From CAIVAT01 sp049317265 (lineage in GTDB: Bacteria; Bacteroidota; Bacteroidia; Bacteroidales; FEN-979): a stretch of DNA of 64,000 nucleotides. The notes under the pieces were generated by a model. The model searched no databases. It was not told the DNA's origin and worked only from the letters and a program-made list of their open reading frames with translations. Of this stretch, positions 43,901 through 52,607 are shown piece by piece (positions within the stretch are counted from its first letter, which is position 1; each line of letters opens with the position of its first letter). The position numbers and the translations under genes were made by a program. The stretch spans positions 1 to 64,000 of the forward strand of contig JBMOIP010000018.1 in the NCBI GenBank assembly GCA_049317265.1, written 5' to 3'.

Positions 43901-46900
43901 ATATTGGTAGCACCGGTGATATTGGTGAATGTCACATTATCAGGAGAATTTTGCCACTGATACGTATAAGGACCAATACTTCCTGTCGGTGCAACTCCGA
44001 TCAGCTGAGCCGGAATAGAACCATAACAGATGGCCTGGTTTGCACTGATTGAACCAACTGTCAATACAGGATTGACAGTGATGGTTACCACATTGGTTGA
44101 AAGCGGTCCTCCGCAGGTTCCGGTTGCATTCTGTTGCAACCTGAAATAGGTAGTTGCAGCAAGAACACCCGGCTGGTAATTGAGCTGGGTCGCACCACTG
44201 ATATTGGTAAAGGTCACATTATCCGGGGAATTCTGCCACTGGTAGGTGGGCAATGTTCCATTGGAAGGTGCAACGCCGGTCAGTAAGGCAGGAGCAGTAC
44301 CTGCACATATCGATTGACTGGCACTGATAGACCCTACAATGAGACCAGGGTTCAGGGTAATCGTCACCACATTGGTAAACAACGGTCCGCCGCAGGTTCC
44401 AAGCGCATTTTGCGACTGCCTGTAGTAGGTTGTTGCAACCTGTGTTCCTGGCTGATAATTCAGCGCTGTTGCCCCAGGAATGTTGCTGAAGGTGATGTTG
44501 TCGGGCGAACTCTGCCACTGGTAAGCGGGTGATGTGCCGTTTGAAGGAGCAGTACCGGTAAGGAGTGCAGGTGTAACACCCGGACAAACCGCCTGGTTTG
44601 CGCTGATGGAACCAACAATGAGATTCGGGTTAAATGTAATGGTCACCACATTCGTTGGCAATGGTCCGCCGCAAGTACCCGTTGCATTCTGCAACTGTTT
44701 ATAATAGGTAGTCTGTACGATGGCTCCCGGCTGATAATTCAGTGAGGTTGCTCCAAGGATGTTGTTAAAGCTTACATTGTCAATTGAACTCTGCCATTGA
44801 TACGTAGGAGCTGTTCCGTTTGCAGGGGCAACACCGGTTAAAAGGGCAGGTGTATTCCCGGCGCAAATTGACTGGTTAGCGCTGATCGAACCAACAATAA
44901 GGTCTGGTGTTATATCAATCTTCACACTATTGGTTGGCAACGGGCCGCCACAGGTACCTGCTGCATCCTGCATGAGCTGGTAGTACGTTACAGTACTGAG
45001 TACGCCCGGCTGATAAGTAAGAGTGGTCGCTCCGTTGATATTGCTGAAGGTCACGTTGTTCAGTGAACTTTGCCATTGATAAGTAGGCGAGGTGCCATTT
45101 ACCGGCGGAGTTCCGACCAACATGGCTGGTGCCGTATTGATACAGATCGTCTGGTCAGATCCGATGGTGCCGGGTACAAGTACTGAAAATACACTGGTCG
45201 TAACCGTCACAACGTTGGTTGCTATAGGTCCGCCACAAGTACCGGAGGCATTCTGCAACTGGAGGAAATAGGTTGTTGATGTCTGAATTCCCGGCTGGTA
45301 GTTGAGTGTTGTTGCACCATTAATATTGGTAAAGGTTACGTTGTCAAGCGAACTCTGCCACTGATAAGTCGGCGATGTTCCGTTTGCAGGCGCTACTCCA
45401 AGAAGCATTGCCGGGGCTGTGCCGGAACAAATGGTCTGGTCGGCACTGATTGATCCGACAAGCAGGTCTGGCAAAACAGTAATTGTAACAACGTTTGTTG
45501 GCAATGGTCCGCCGCATGTGCCTAGTTTATCCTGTAACTGACGATAATAGGTAGTAACAGTTAAAGCACCCGGCTGATAGGTGGTTCCAATGGCACCTGT
45601 AATGTCCGTGAAGTTTACATTATCCGTTGAAACCTGCCACTGGTAAGATTCCGAGGAAGCTTTCATTGGAGCAACACTGGTCAATTGAGCTGGGATCGTA
45701 CCGGTACAGATCGTCTGATCAGCACTGATAGAACCTACAATAATCGTCGGAGTGACCGTAATTTTCACCACGTTGGTTGGCAATGGTCCGCCACAGGCAC
45801 CCGAAGCATTCTGAATCTGCAGGTAATAAGTGGTGCTGGTCAGGGCGCCCGGCTGATAATTAAGAGCAGTGGCTCCATTGATGTTTGCAAAAGTTACATT
45901 GTCGAGTGAACTCTGCCATTGATAGGTGGGCGAAGTTCCGGTTGCTGGAGCTACCCCGGTTAACTGGGCAGGAGCAAACCCGGCGCAAATTGTCTGGTCT
46001 GCACTGATAGAACCTGCTACGAATATGGGATCTACCGTTATTACTACCGTATTGGTGGTCAAAGGCCCTCCGCAGATACCATTTTGAACCTGGCGGTAAT
46101 AGGTTGTAGCAACAAGAACACCTGGCTGATAATCAAGTCCATTCTCTCCGCTTATGTCTGCAAAAGTAACATTGTCGGTTGATACCTGCCATTGGTAGGT
46201 ATAAACACCATCACCGCCTGTAGGTGCTGTTCCGGTCAATAAGGCCGGTGCAGTTCCTGTACAGATCTCCTGGCTGGCGCTGATCGATCCGACAACAAAT
46301 GAAGGAGTCACAGAAATCGTCACGGTATTGGTTGCGATAGGACCTCCGCAGGTACCGGTTGCATTCTGCTCCAGTTTATAGTAGGTGGTGTTGGTCAGGG
46401 CTGCTGGCTGGTAATTCAGCTGTGTTGCACCTGCGATGTTGCTAAATGTTACGTTATTGAGTGAGCTTACCCATTGGTAAGCCGGGTTTGTTCCGTTCAA
46501 CGGTGCAACACCGTTCAACTGGGCTGGTATTACCCCGCTGCAGATGGTCTGGTCGGCAGAAATTGAACCAACAAGCAGGTCGGGAAGAACCGTCATGGTG
46601 ATGGTGTTGGATGTAGCCGGACTTCCGGAGAGACATGTTTCGCTGGAGGTTAAGACACAACTGACAACATCATTATCTGCCGGAACATAAGTGTAGGTCG
46701 GATTTCCTGTTCCCACGTTCGTTCCGTTTACAATCCATTGGTAAGCGGGTGTCAAACCACCGTTGACCGGTGTGGCTGTGAAGGTGACAGAACCTCCGAC
46801 ACAAACAGGGTTGGCGCTTGCCGCGATCGATACACTGACTGGCAGGATCGGGTTGACGATCATGGTCACTGCATTGGATGTGGCAGGGTTTCCGGAAGTA

Positions 46901-49900
46901 CACACTTCGCTTGAATTCAGCTCGCAGGTAACCACGTCATTGGCGGCCGGTATATAAGAGTAGGTTGGAACTCCTGTTCCGGCATCCACTCCATTTACTT
47001 TCCACTGGTAGGCAGGAAGCAAGCCTCCGTTGGTCGGGGTTGCTGTGAAGGTAACTGTTGTACCATCACATACAGGGTTGGCGCTTGCAATAACGCTCAC
47101 GCTTACCGGCAACAATGGGTTCACCGTAATGGTTACTGTATTTGTTGGCAGCGGACCTCCACAGGTACCTGTGGCATCCTGCATCTCCCTGAAATAAGTA
47201 GTGGATGAAAGCGCGCCTGACTGATAGTTCAGGGTTGTTGCTCCGTTAATATTGTTAAAGGTAACATTGTCCAGCGAACTCTGCCACTGGTAGGTTGGGG
47301 ATGTTCCGTTCGATGGAGCAATGCCTGTTAACAGTGCAGGTGCAATGCCAGCACAAATCGTCTGATCAGCGCTGATGGATCCGACAACTAATGCCTGGGT
47401 AACGGTAATCGTCACCACGTTGGTTGTAAGAGGGCCACCGCAGGCGCCGTCCTGGATCTGACGATAGTAGGTGGTTGTCATCAGGATTCCCGGCTGGTAA
47501 TTGAGGTCAGTTGCTCCGGCAATATCGGTAAAGGAGATATTGTCAGCAGACTCCTGCCACTGGTAGGTGTATGAACCGGTGCCGCCTGTCGGAGCTGTGC
47601 CATTCAACAGTGCCGGTGCAATTCCGGTACAGATCGACTGGCTTGCGCTGATCGAGCCCACAACGAATGATGGAGTGACAGAAATGGTCACAGTATTTGT
47701 TAATAACGGTCCGCCGCAGGTTCCTGTTGCATTCTGTTCCAGTTTGTAATAGCTGGTAGTTGTCAACGCACCTGGTTGGTAATTTAAGGTAGTTGCACCG
47801 GAGATGTTGGTGAATGATACATTATTAATTGAACTCTGCCACTGGTAGGTGGGGCTTGTTCCGTTCAACGGGGCAACACCATTTAATTGTGCAGGTGTCA
47901 AGCCACTGCAGATCGTTTGATCGGCAGAGATCGAACCCACCAGCAAGGCTGGCGTAACATCCATGGTTACAGCATTAGAGGTTGCAGGGCTTCCTGAAAT
48001 ACAGGCTTCGCTGGAGGTAAGCACACAGGTCACAACATCATTGTTTGCCGGAACATAGGAATAGGTCGGCGTTCCTGTGCCAACGTTTGTTCCGTTAACA
48101 ACCCACTGGAAGGCAGGTGTGAGGCCTCCGTTTGTCGGGGTTGCGGTAAATGTGACTGAAGTTCCTCCGCAAACCGGGTTCGATGAAGCAACAACAGAAA
48201 CGCTCACCGGCAATATTGGATTCACGGTCATGGTAACGATGTTTGACATGGCAGGATTGCCTGTCGGACAAATTGCGTTGGATGTCAGTTCACAGGTTAC
48301 GGCGTCGTTGTTCGCCGGGGTATAGGTATAGGTGGCAAGATCTGCACCAACATTCACACCGTTGACTTTCCACTGGTAGGATGGCAATGTTCCGCCATTG
48401 ACCGGTGTAGCTGTAAATGTTACGGATGTGCCTGCACAAACAGGATTAATTCCGGCAGAAACAGAAACACCAACCGTTAACAAAGGGTTAACCGTGATGG
48501 TAACCGTATTGGTTGGGAGCGGACCGCCGCAAGTACCTGTGGCATCCTGCAACTGCTGATAATAAATTGTCTGGGTAAGCGCACCAGGCTGGTAATCCAG
48601 CATGGTTGCTCCGCTGATATTGGTAAAAGTACCATTGTCCAGGGAACTTGTCCACTGGTAGGTCGGCGATGTACCATTTAATGGTGCAACACCTGTTAAC
48701 TGGGCCGGAGTCGTTCCGCTGCAAATAGTCTGGTCAGCGCTGATGGATCCAACAATCAAGGCAGGAGTGATGTCCATGGTTACGGCATTGGAGGTGGCAG
48801 GATTTCCTGAAACACAAGCTTCGCCGGATGCAAGGATACAGGTAACAACATCACCATTTACAGGAACATATGCATAGGTTGAGTTATCGGTTCCTGCATT
48901 TGTTCCGTTTACTTTCCACTGGAAAGATGGAACCAGGCCACCATTCACCGGAGTTGCAGTAAAGGTCACCAAAGTGCCACCGCATACAGGATTGGCCGAA
49001 GGAGCTATCGATAGGCTCACAGGTAATATGGGGTTAACAATCATGGTTACCGTATTCGAAGTGGCCGGGTTTCCTGAAGGACAAACTGCATCGGATGTAA
49101 GGATACCGGTCACGGCATCTCCGTTTACAGGTGCATATGCATAGGTTGTAAGACCTGCGCCGGCATTCACGCCGTTAACCTGCCATTGGTAGGAAGGAGT
49201 TACACCGCCATTGGTAGGCGTTGCTGTAAAAGTTACCACCGTACCTGCACAAACGCTGTTGGCAGAAGGAGCAACGGAAACGCTGACAGGTAACGGGGGA
49301 TTCACTGCCATTGTCACGGCATTCGACGTTGCAGGACTTCCTGAATTACAGGTTTCACCGGATGTTAATATACAAGTTACAACATCGTTATTCAAAGGAG
49401 CATAGGCATAGGTTGAGAGATCAGCTCCTGCATTGATGCCATTTACCTGCCATTGATAGGATGGTGTTGTTCCGCCATTGGTTGGTGTGGCAGTGAAAGT
49501 AACCGATGTGCCTGCACAGATGTTATTGGCAGAAGCAATAATCGCCACACTAACCGGCAGGATTGGGTTAACGGTCATTGTCACTGTATTCGAACTGGCT
49601 GGATTACCAGTTGGACAAACGGCATTTGATGTTAAAATGCAGGTTACTGCATCACCATTGGCCGGGGAATAAGAATAGGTTGCCAGGTCGGCGCCGGCAT
49701 TCACTCCATTAACCTGCCATTGGAATGATGGCAGCGCACCTCCATTTACAGGAACTGCGGTGAAGGTAACTGCTGTACCTGTACAAACAGGGTTGCTTGA
49801 AGCAGCAACAGTGACACTTACCGGGAGAAGTGGATTAACGATCATGGTCACGGCGTTTGATGTTGCCGGACTTCCTGAAGGACAACCTTCATTTGAGGTT

Positions 49901-52251
49901 AAGATACAAGTGACCAGATCGGCATTTGCTGGAATATAAGTATAGGTTGCAAGATCAGTTCCTGCATTTACTCCGTTAACCTGCCATTGATAGGCCGGTG
50001 TAGTTCCGCCGTTGGTTGGCGTTGCCGTGAAAGTAACAGAGATCCCTGCACAGATGTTGTTGTCTGAAGGAGCAATCGAAACACTCACAGGCATCATCGG
50101 GTTTACAATCATCGTCACCGGATTGGAGGTGGCGGGATTACCCGTAGTGCATAATTCGTTTGATGTCAGGATGCAGGTAACAACATCATTGTTTACCGGC
50201 ACAAAGGAATAGGATGCCAGGTCAGCACCTGCATTGACTCCGTTAACCTGCCACTGGAACGATGGAACGCTTCCTCCATTGCTTGGTGTGGCAGTAAATG
50301 TAACCGAAGTTCCTGCACAAACACTGTTGGCAGAGGGGGCAACAGTAACGCTTACCGGCAACAATGGGTTTACGGCCATTGTCACTGTGTTTGAAACTGC
50401 TGGTGTTCCGCTCGGACATACTGCATTAGATGTCAGAATACAGGTTACTGCATCATTGTTGGCCGGAGTATAAGTATAAGTTGCAAGGTCAGCGCCTGCA
50501 TTTACTCCGTTTACCTGCCATTGGTATGATGGTGTGGTTCCCCCGTTTGCCGGAACTGCGGTAAAGGTTACCGAAGTGCCTACGCATACAGGATTTGCAG
50601 ATGAGGTAACTGAAACACTCACCGGCAGCAATGGGTTAACAATCATTGTCACCGCATTTGATGTGGCAGGGCTGCCTGAAGGACAAAGGGCGCTTGAAGT
50701 CAGCACACAAGTCACAACATCATTGTTCGCGGGAGCATAGCTGTAGGTTGCAAGACCGGTGCCGGCATCAACCCCGTTAACTTTCCACTGGTACGATGGG
50801 GTTACTCCTCCGTTGACCGGTGTTGCTGTAAATGTAACCACTGTTCCTGAACAAATTGTATTTTCGGAAGGTGCAATTGAAACACTCACAGGAACCTGGG
50901 GATTCACCGTCATTGTCAACGTATTCGAAACGGCAGGATTTCCTGTTGTACAGGCCTCGCTTGAAGCCAGGGTACAGGTAATAAAATCGTTATTGGCCGG
51001 GACATAGGTGAAGGTCGGGCTGTCGGATCCGGTAACAATGCCATTCACTGTCCATTGGTAAGCCGGAGTTAAACCTCCGTTGGCGGGAACAGCGGTAAAA
51101 GTAACTGAAGTGCCTGCACAGACCGTTGTTGAGGCTGTTGAAATAGCCACACTGACCGGCAGAAGCGGGTTCACGATCATGGTCAGGGAATTTGACGTAG
51201 CAGGATCGCCTGTTTTGCACATTTCACTGGAGGTAAGCACACAGGTAACAATATCGTTGTTAACAGGGGAGTAAGAAAAGGATGCGGAATTGGTTCCGGC
51301 ATTAACGCCATTTACTATCCACTGGTAAGCTGGTGTTAAACCTCCGTTGACCGGGGTGGCCGAGTAGGTAACTGAAGTTCCGCTGCAAACCGGGTTGGCT
51401 GCTGCAGCAATCGAAATGCTGACAGGAAGGTAGGGATTAACCGCAATGGTTACTGTATTGGTGGCTTTCGGTCCGGTACAGGTATTGGTGGCATTCTGCA
51501 TCTGCCTGTAATAGTTGGTTGCAGTTAGAACACCGGGCTGATAGTCGATCAATGTCGCACCACTGATGTTTGTGAATGTCACATTATCTGTGGAATTCTG
51601 CCATTGATAGGTGGGCGATGTTCCGTTTGAAGGAGCCACACCGGTTAACAAAGCAGGTGTTGATCCTGTGCAAATTGACTGGCTGGAACTGATGGTTCCT
51701 ACACTCAGGTTTGGATAGCCGGATACTGAGTTATCAGTGAAGGTTACCGGGGTGATAAGCCCCCCGAATTCATTGAACAGGGTACAAAGCGGTGGTGAGC
51801 CTCCATCAGGTGATCTCCTGAAATGCATTGTAGTACTTCCCCCCTGGTAAATAAAGAGGAGGTCTATAATTTTTTCACCGGTGAAATTCACGCCGGTCAG
51901 GCCATTGGCGGAAATCCCCAGGTAGCTGGTGTTTGGAAATCCGGGATAGGTATAGTTATAAAGCGCATTAAACCCTGAAAAAACATTGGCGTATCCTGAC
52001 CCGGATGGGGTAAGGACACTGTGATTATAATCCAGATACAAATCCATGGCAAGCAGGTTGTCGGCAGAAATGTGAATCGGGACTGTTACAACGGCTCCAA
52101 TGCATAAACCTGAAACATCAGGTTGTATCGTTAACGAAGCAGCGACATTTGGCGATTTTGGTTCAGGCTGTTGAGCAATCAAATTCGGGCTGATAAAGCC
52201 GAAAATCATTATCAACAAGATCATCGCAGTTGGTAAATAGCTTTTTTTCAT
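40996..52251 (-). CDS. Giant modular T9SS surface protein (3751 residues)
   Basis: Predicted surface protein with signal peptide (MKKSYLPTAMILLIMIFGFIS), a cohesin-like domain at about residues 35-180 (CIGAVVTVPIHISADNLLAMDL), 38 immunoglobulin/PKD-like modules, one more Ig-like domain and a C-terminal type-A sorting domain (VYPIPNNGSFNV, VYNLLGEKFYEL, KIVRKMIVNR). Three module types occur. A is about 93 residues (GSISADQTIC...YQWQSS), 15 copies. B is 89 residues (PVSVSI...YQWQVNG), 14 copies. C is about 85 residues (GPASVC...TGMTGYTW), nine copies. Each has two or three Cys that could form disulfides. No enzymatic domain. It is probably an adhesin, matrix or gliding-type protein (inference). 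Single gene ending in a strong terminator. Confidence 0.92.
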   Translation of the reverse strand: MKKSYLPTAMILLIMIFGFISPNLIAQQPEPKSPNVAASLTIQPDVSGLCIGAVVTVPIHISADNLLAMDLYLDYNHSVLTPSGSGYANVFSGFNALYNYTYPGFPNTSYLGISANGLTGVNFTGEKIIDLLFIYQGGSTTMHFRRSPDGGSPPLCTLFNEFGGLITPVTFTDNSVSGYPNLSVGTISSSQSICTGSTPALLTGVAPSNGTSPTYQWQNSTDNVTFTNISGATLIDYQPGVLTATNYYRQMQNATNTCTGPKATNTVTIAVNPYLPVSISIAAAANPVCSGTSVTYSATPVNGGLTPAYQWIVNGVNAGTNSASFSYSPVNNDIVTCVLTSSEMCKTGDPATSNSLTMIVNPLLPVSVAISTASTTVCAGTSVTFTAVPANGGLTPAYQWTVNGIVTGSDSPTFTYVPANNDFITCTLASSEACTTGNPAVSNTLTMTVNPQVPVSVSIAPSENTICSGTVVTFTATPVNGGVTPSYQWKVNGVDAGTGLATYSYAPANNDVVTCVLTSSALCPSGSPATSNAVTMIVNPLLPVSVSVTSSANPVCVGTSVTFTAVPANGGTTPSYQWQVNGVNAGADLATYTYTPANNDAVTCILTSNAVCPSGTPAVSNTVTMAVNPLLPVSVTVAPSANSVCAGTSVTFTATPSNGGSVPSFQWQVNGVNAGADLASYSFVPVNNDVVTCILTSNELCTTGNPATSNPVTMIVNPMMPVSVSIAPSDNNICAGISVTFTATPTNGGTTPAYQWQVNGVNAGTDLATYTYIPANADLVTCILTSNEGCPSGSPATSNAVTMIVNPLLPVSVTVAASSNPVCTGTAVTFTAVPVNGGALPSFQWQVNGVNAGADLATYSYSPANGDAVTCILTSNAVCPTGNPASSNTVTMTVNPILPVSVAIIASANNICAGTSVTFTATPTNGGTTPSYQWQVNGINAGADLSTYAYAPLNNDVVTCILTSGETCNSGSPATSNAVTMAVNPPLPVSVSVAPSANSVCAGTVVTFTATPTNGGVTPSYQWQVNGVNAGAGLTTYAYAPVNGDAVTGILTSDAVCPSGNPATSNTVTMIVNPILPVSLSIAPSANPVCGGTLVTFTATPVNGGLVPSFQWKVNGTNAGTDNSTYAYVPVNGDVVTCILASGEACVSGNPATSNAVTMDITPALIVGSISADQTICSGTTPAQLTGVAPLNGTSPTYQWTSSLDNGTFTNISGATMLDYQPGALTQTIYYQQLQDATGTCGGPLPTNTVTITVNPLLTVGVSVSAGINPVCAGTSVTFTATPVNGGTLPSYQWKVNGVNVGADLATYTYTPANNDAVTCELTSNAICPTGNPAMSNIVTMTVNPILPVSVSVVASSNPVCGGTSVTFTATPTNGGLTPAFQWVVNGTNVGTGTPTYSYVPANNDVVTCVLTSSEACISGSPATSNAVTMDVTPALLVGSISADQTICSGLTPAQLNGVAPLNGTSPTYQWQSSINNVSFTNISGATTLNYQPGALTTTSYYKLEQNATGTCGGPLLTNTVTISVTPSFVVGSISASQSICTGIAPALLNGTAPTGGTGSYTYQWQESADNISFTDIAGATDLNYQPGILMTTTYYRQIQDGACGGPLTTNVVTITVTQALVVGSISADQTICAGIAPALLTGIAPSNGTSPTYQWQSSLDNVTFNNINGATTLNYQSGALSSTTYFREMQDATGTCGGPLPTNTVTITVNPLLPVSVSVIASANPVCDGTTVTFTATPTNGGLLPAYQWKVNGVDAGTGVPTYSYIPAANDVVTCELNSSEVCTSGNPATSNAVTMIVNPILPVSVSIAASANPVCVGGSVTFTATPVNGGLTPAYQWIVNGTNVGTGNPTYTYVPADNDVVSCVLTSSETCLSGSPATSNTITMTVLPDLLVGSISADQTICSGVIPAQLNGVAPLNGTNPAYQWVSSLNNVTFSNIAGATQLNYQPAALTNTTYYKLEQNATGTCGGPIATNTVTISVTPSFVVGSISASQEICTGTAPALLTGTAPTGGDGVYTYQWQVSTDNVTFADISGENGLDYQPGVLVATTYYRQVQNGICGGPLTTNTVVITVDPIFVAGSISADQTICAGFAPAQLTGVAPATGTSPTYQWQSSLDNVTFANINGATALNYQPGALTSTTYYLQIQNASGACGGPLPTNVVKITVTPTIIVGSISADQTICTGTIPAQLTSVAPMKASSESYQWQVSTDNVNFTDITGAIGTTYQPGALTVTTYYRQLQDKLGTCGGPLPTNVVTITVLPDLLVGSISADQTICSGTAPAMLLGVAPANGTSPTYQWQSSLDNVTFTNINGATTLNYQPGIQTSTTYFLQLQNASGTCGGPIATNVVTVTTSVFSVLVPGTIGSDQTICINTAPAMLVGTPPVNGTSPTYQWQSSLNNVTFSNINGATTLTYQPGVLSTVTYYQLMQDAAGTCGGPLPTNSVKIDITPDLIVGSISANQSICAGNTPALLTGVAPANGTAPTYQWQSSIDNVSFNNILGATSLNYQPGAIVQTTYYKQLQNATGTCGGPLPTNVVTITFNPNLIVGSISANQAVCPGVTPALLTGTAPSNGTSPAYQWQSSPDNITFSNIPGATALNYQPGTQVATTYYRQSQNALGTCGGPLFTNVVTITLNPGLIVGSISASQSICAGTAPALLTGVAPSNGTLPTYQWQNSPDNVTFTNISGATQLNYQPGVLAATTYFRLQQNATGTCGGPLSTNVVTITVNPVLTVGSISANQAICYGSIPAQLIGVAPTGSIGPYTYQWQNSPDNVTFTNITGATNINYQPGALTSVTYYRQIQSSACGTPVTTNVVTISINALPVPTIAGPASVCVNTTGVVYSTQTGMTGYTWTVSAGGTITAGGGTSSITVTWSTVGAKTVAVNYTNANNCTAVTPTTYNVTVNPLPVPTITGPASVCLNSTGNVYNTETGMTGYTWTVSAGGTITAGGGTSSITVTWGTVGAKTVTVNYSNANGCTAATPTTYNVTVNALPAPTIAGPASVCLNSTGNTYTTQTGMTGYTWTISAGGTITSGGGTSAITVTWNTVGAQTITVNYTNANGCTAATATTYNVTVNPLPVPTITGPASVCLNSTGNVYATQTGMTGYTWTVSAGGTITSGAGTSSITVTWNTVGAKTVCVNYTNANGCTAAAPVCYNVTVNALPTPTITGPASVCQGSAGNVYSTQTGMTGYTWTITGGTITAGAGTSSVTVTWNTVGAQSICVNYSNATSCTAATPTCFAVTVNAVPTPTITGPAAVCQGASATYTTQTGMTNYVWTVSAGGTVTAGGTPTSNTVTVTWNTIGAQTVTVNYTSVCPGATATTFNVTVSGAPVPTIGSTNNPCVGSTDNIYYTESGMTGYIWTTSAGGSIVSGQGSSTINVTWSQIGIQTVTVNYSNAAGCFAAVPTVYTVFVNSPPNAAGAITGTAAVCAGTNGVVYSTTPIVGATSYSWTVPAGATIVSGLGTTSITVNFGPSAVSGNIIVAGTNQCGNGTASTFAVTVNPLPAAAGTITGPASVCAGSTGKVYTVATIANATSYVWTVPAGAIITSGATTNSIVVSFGNTPATGVITVKGTNTCGSGTVSPNFSVTINAIPTAPVVTAVGPLLTSSIAIGNQWYYEGTGLIPGATSQTYTATITGWYWSVVSANGCSSDTSNHVYVLFVGQDEIMGSKYNVYPIPNNGSFNVSIVTNSQETFTIQVYNLLGEKFYELQDATTTGGKFDAHIDLGQVARGIYSVVFLNSEHKIVRKMIVNR
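41476..43785 (-). repeat. C-type module array (9 copies)
   Basis: Nine PKD/Ig-like modules of about 85 residues at residues 2823-3592 of the giant protein. Core motifs are GPASVC near the start, TGMTGYTWTVSAGGTI in the middle and NYTNANGCTAATPTTYNVTVN at the end. The last two (GAITGTAAVC, GTITGPASVC) are more divergent and lack the TGMTGY segment. Confidence 0.85.
43786..48759 (-). repeat. Mixed A/B module block (14 A, 4 B)
   Basis: Residues 1165-2822. Order from the N-terminal side: A, B, B, A, A, A, B, B, then ten A. The total of 1658 residues equals 14 x 93 + 4 x 89, so length is conserved on average. A modules carry SIC near the start and TCGGPL near the end; a few have an altered loop (TAPTGG...YTYQWQ). 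Confidence 0.85.
48760..51429 (-). repeat. B-type module array (10 copies, exact 267-bp period)
   Basis: Ten consecutive B modules at residues 275-1164. The block is 2670 bp, exactly ten units of 267 bp, with no insertion or deletion although the units differ at many bases. Each has PVC/NSVC near the start, YQWxVNG in the middle and VTCxLTS with a third Cys following. Confidence 0.9.
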
Positions 52252-52607
52252 GGTTTTTTGATTAATGTGGTCGATTATATTAAGATTTTATGATGATTGT
52301 TTTTTATCATTAAAAAACAAGGCGATTGGAGTTAACTGTTTAATTTTCAATGTCATTTTAAACAAATAGAAAACGTTTTGCCTCGCAATAACCATTGATT
52401 ATGCAAAGCAAACCGTCACCGTAAAATTTAGTGTAAAAGTACAAAAAAATCTTGCCTGCGGACATGCACAGTAAATTTCTTTTCCAAATACCATTGAAAG
52501 CTACCTGTTTAAACAGAAAAGGATGCATTCGGGCGCTGTTGAACACAAGAATAAAAAAGGGCCATATTAATGGAGAAAAGACACCACTTTTTTAAAAAGT
52601 TGCTTAA
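52252..52607. other. Spacer upstream of the giant gene
   Basis: 356 bp, AT-rich, between the giant gene and the DUF2142 gene (both minus). On the minus strand TACTTTTA at 52434-52441 resembles a degenerate -7 box, which would give a leader of about 180 bp. No hairpin clearly acting as a terminator for the DUF2142 gene was found, and no small gene is supported. Confidence 0.4.

Noticed and set aside
48077..51274. Series of plus-strand open frames of 60-80 codons with similar sequences (VGVAVKVT) at regular spacing
   Set aside because: They are the antisense shadow of the B modules of the giant minus-strand gene. Starts such as 49211, 49478, 50012 and 51080 differ by multiples of 267 bp, the repeat length, and they carry no independent coding signals.
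40996..52251. CRISPR-like or satellite array, because of the regular 255-280 bp periodicity
   Set aside because: The period is far longer than a CRISPR unit, there are no identical short repeats with unique spacers, and one continuous reading frame runs through.
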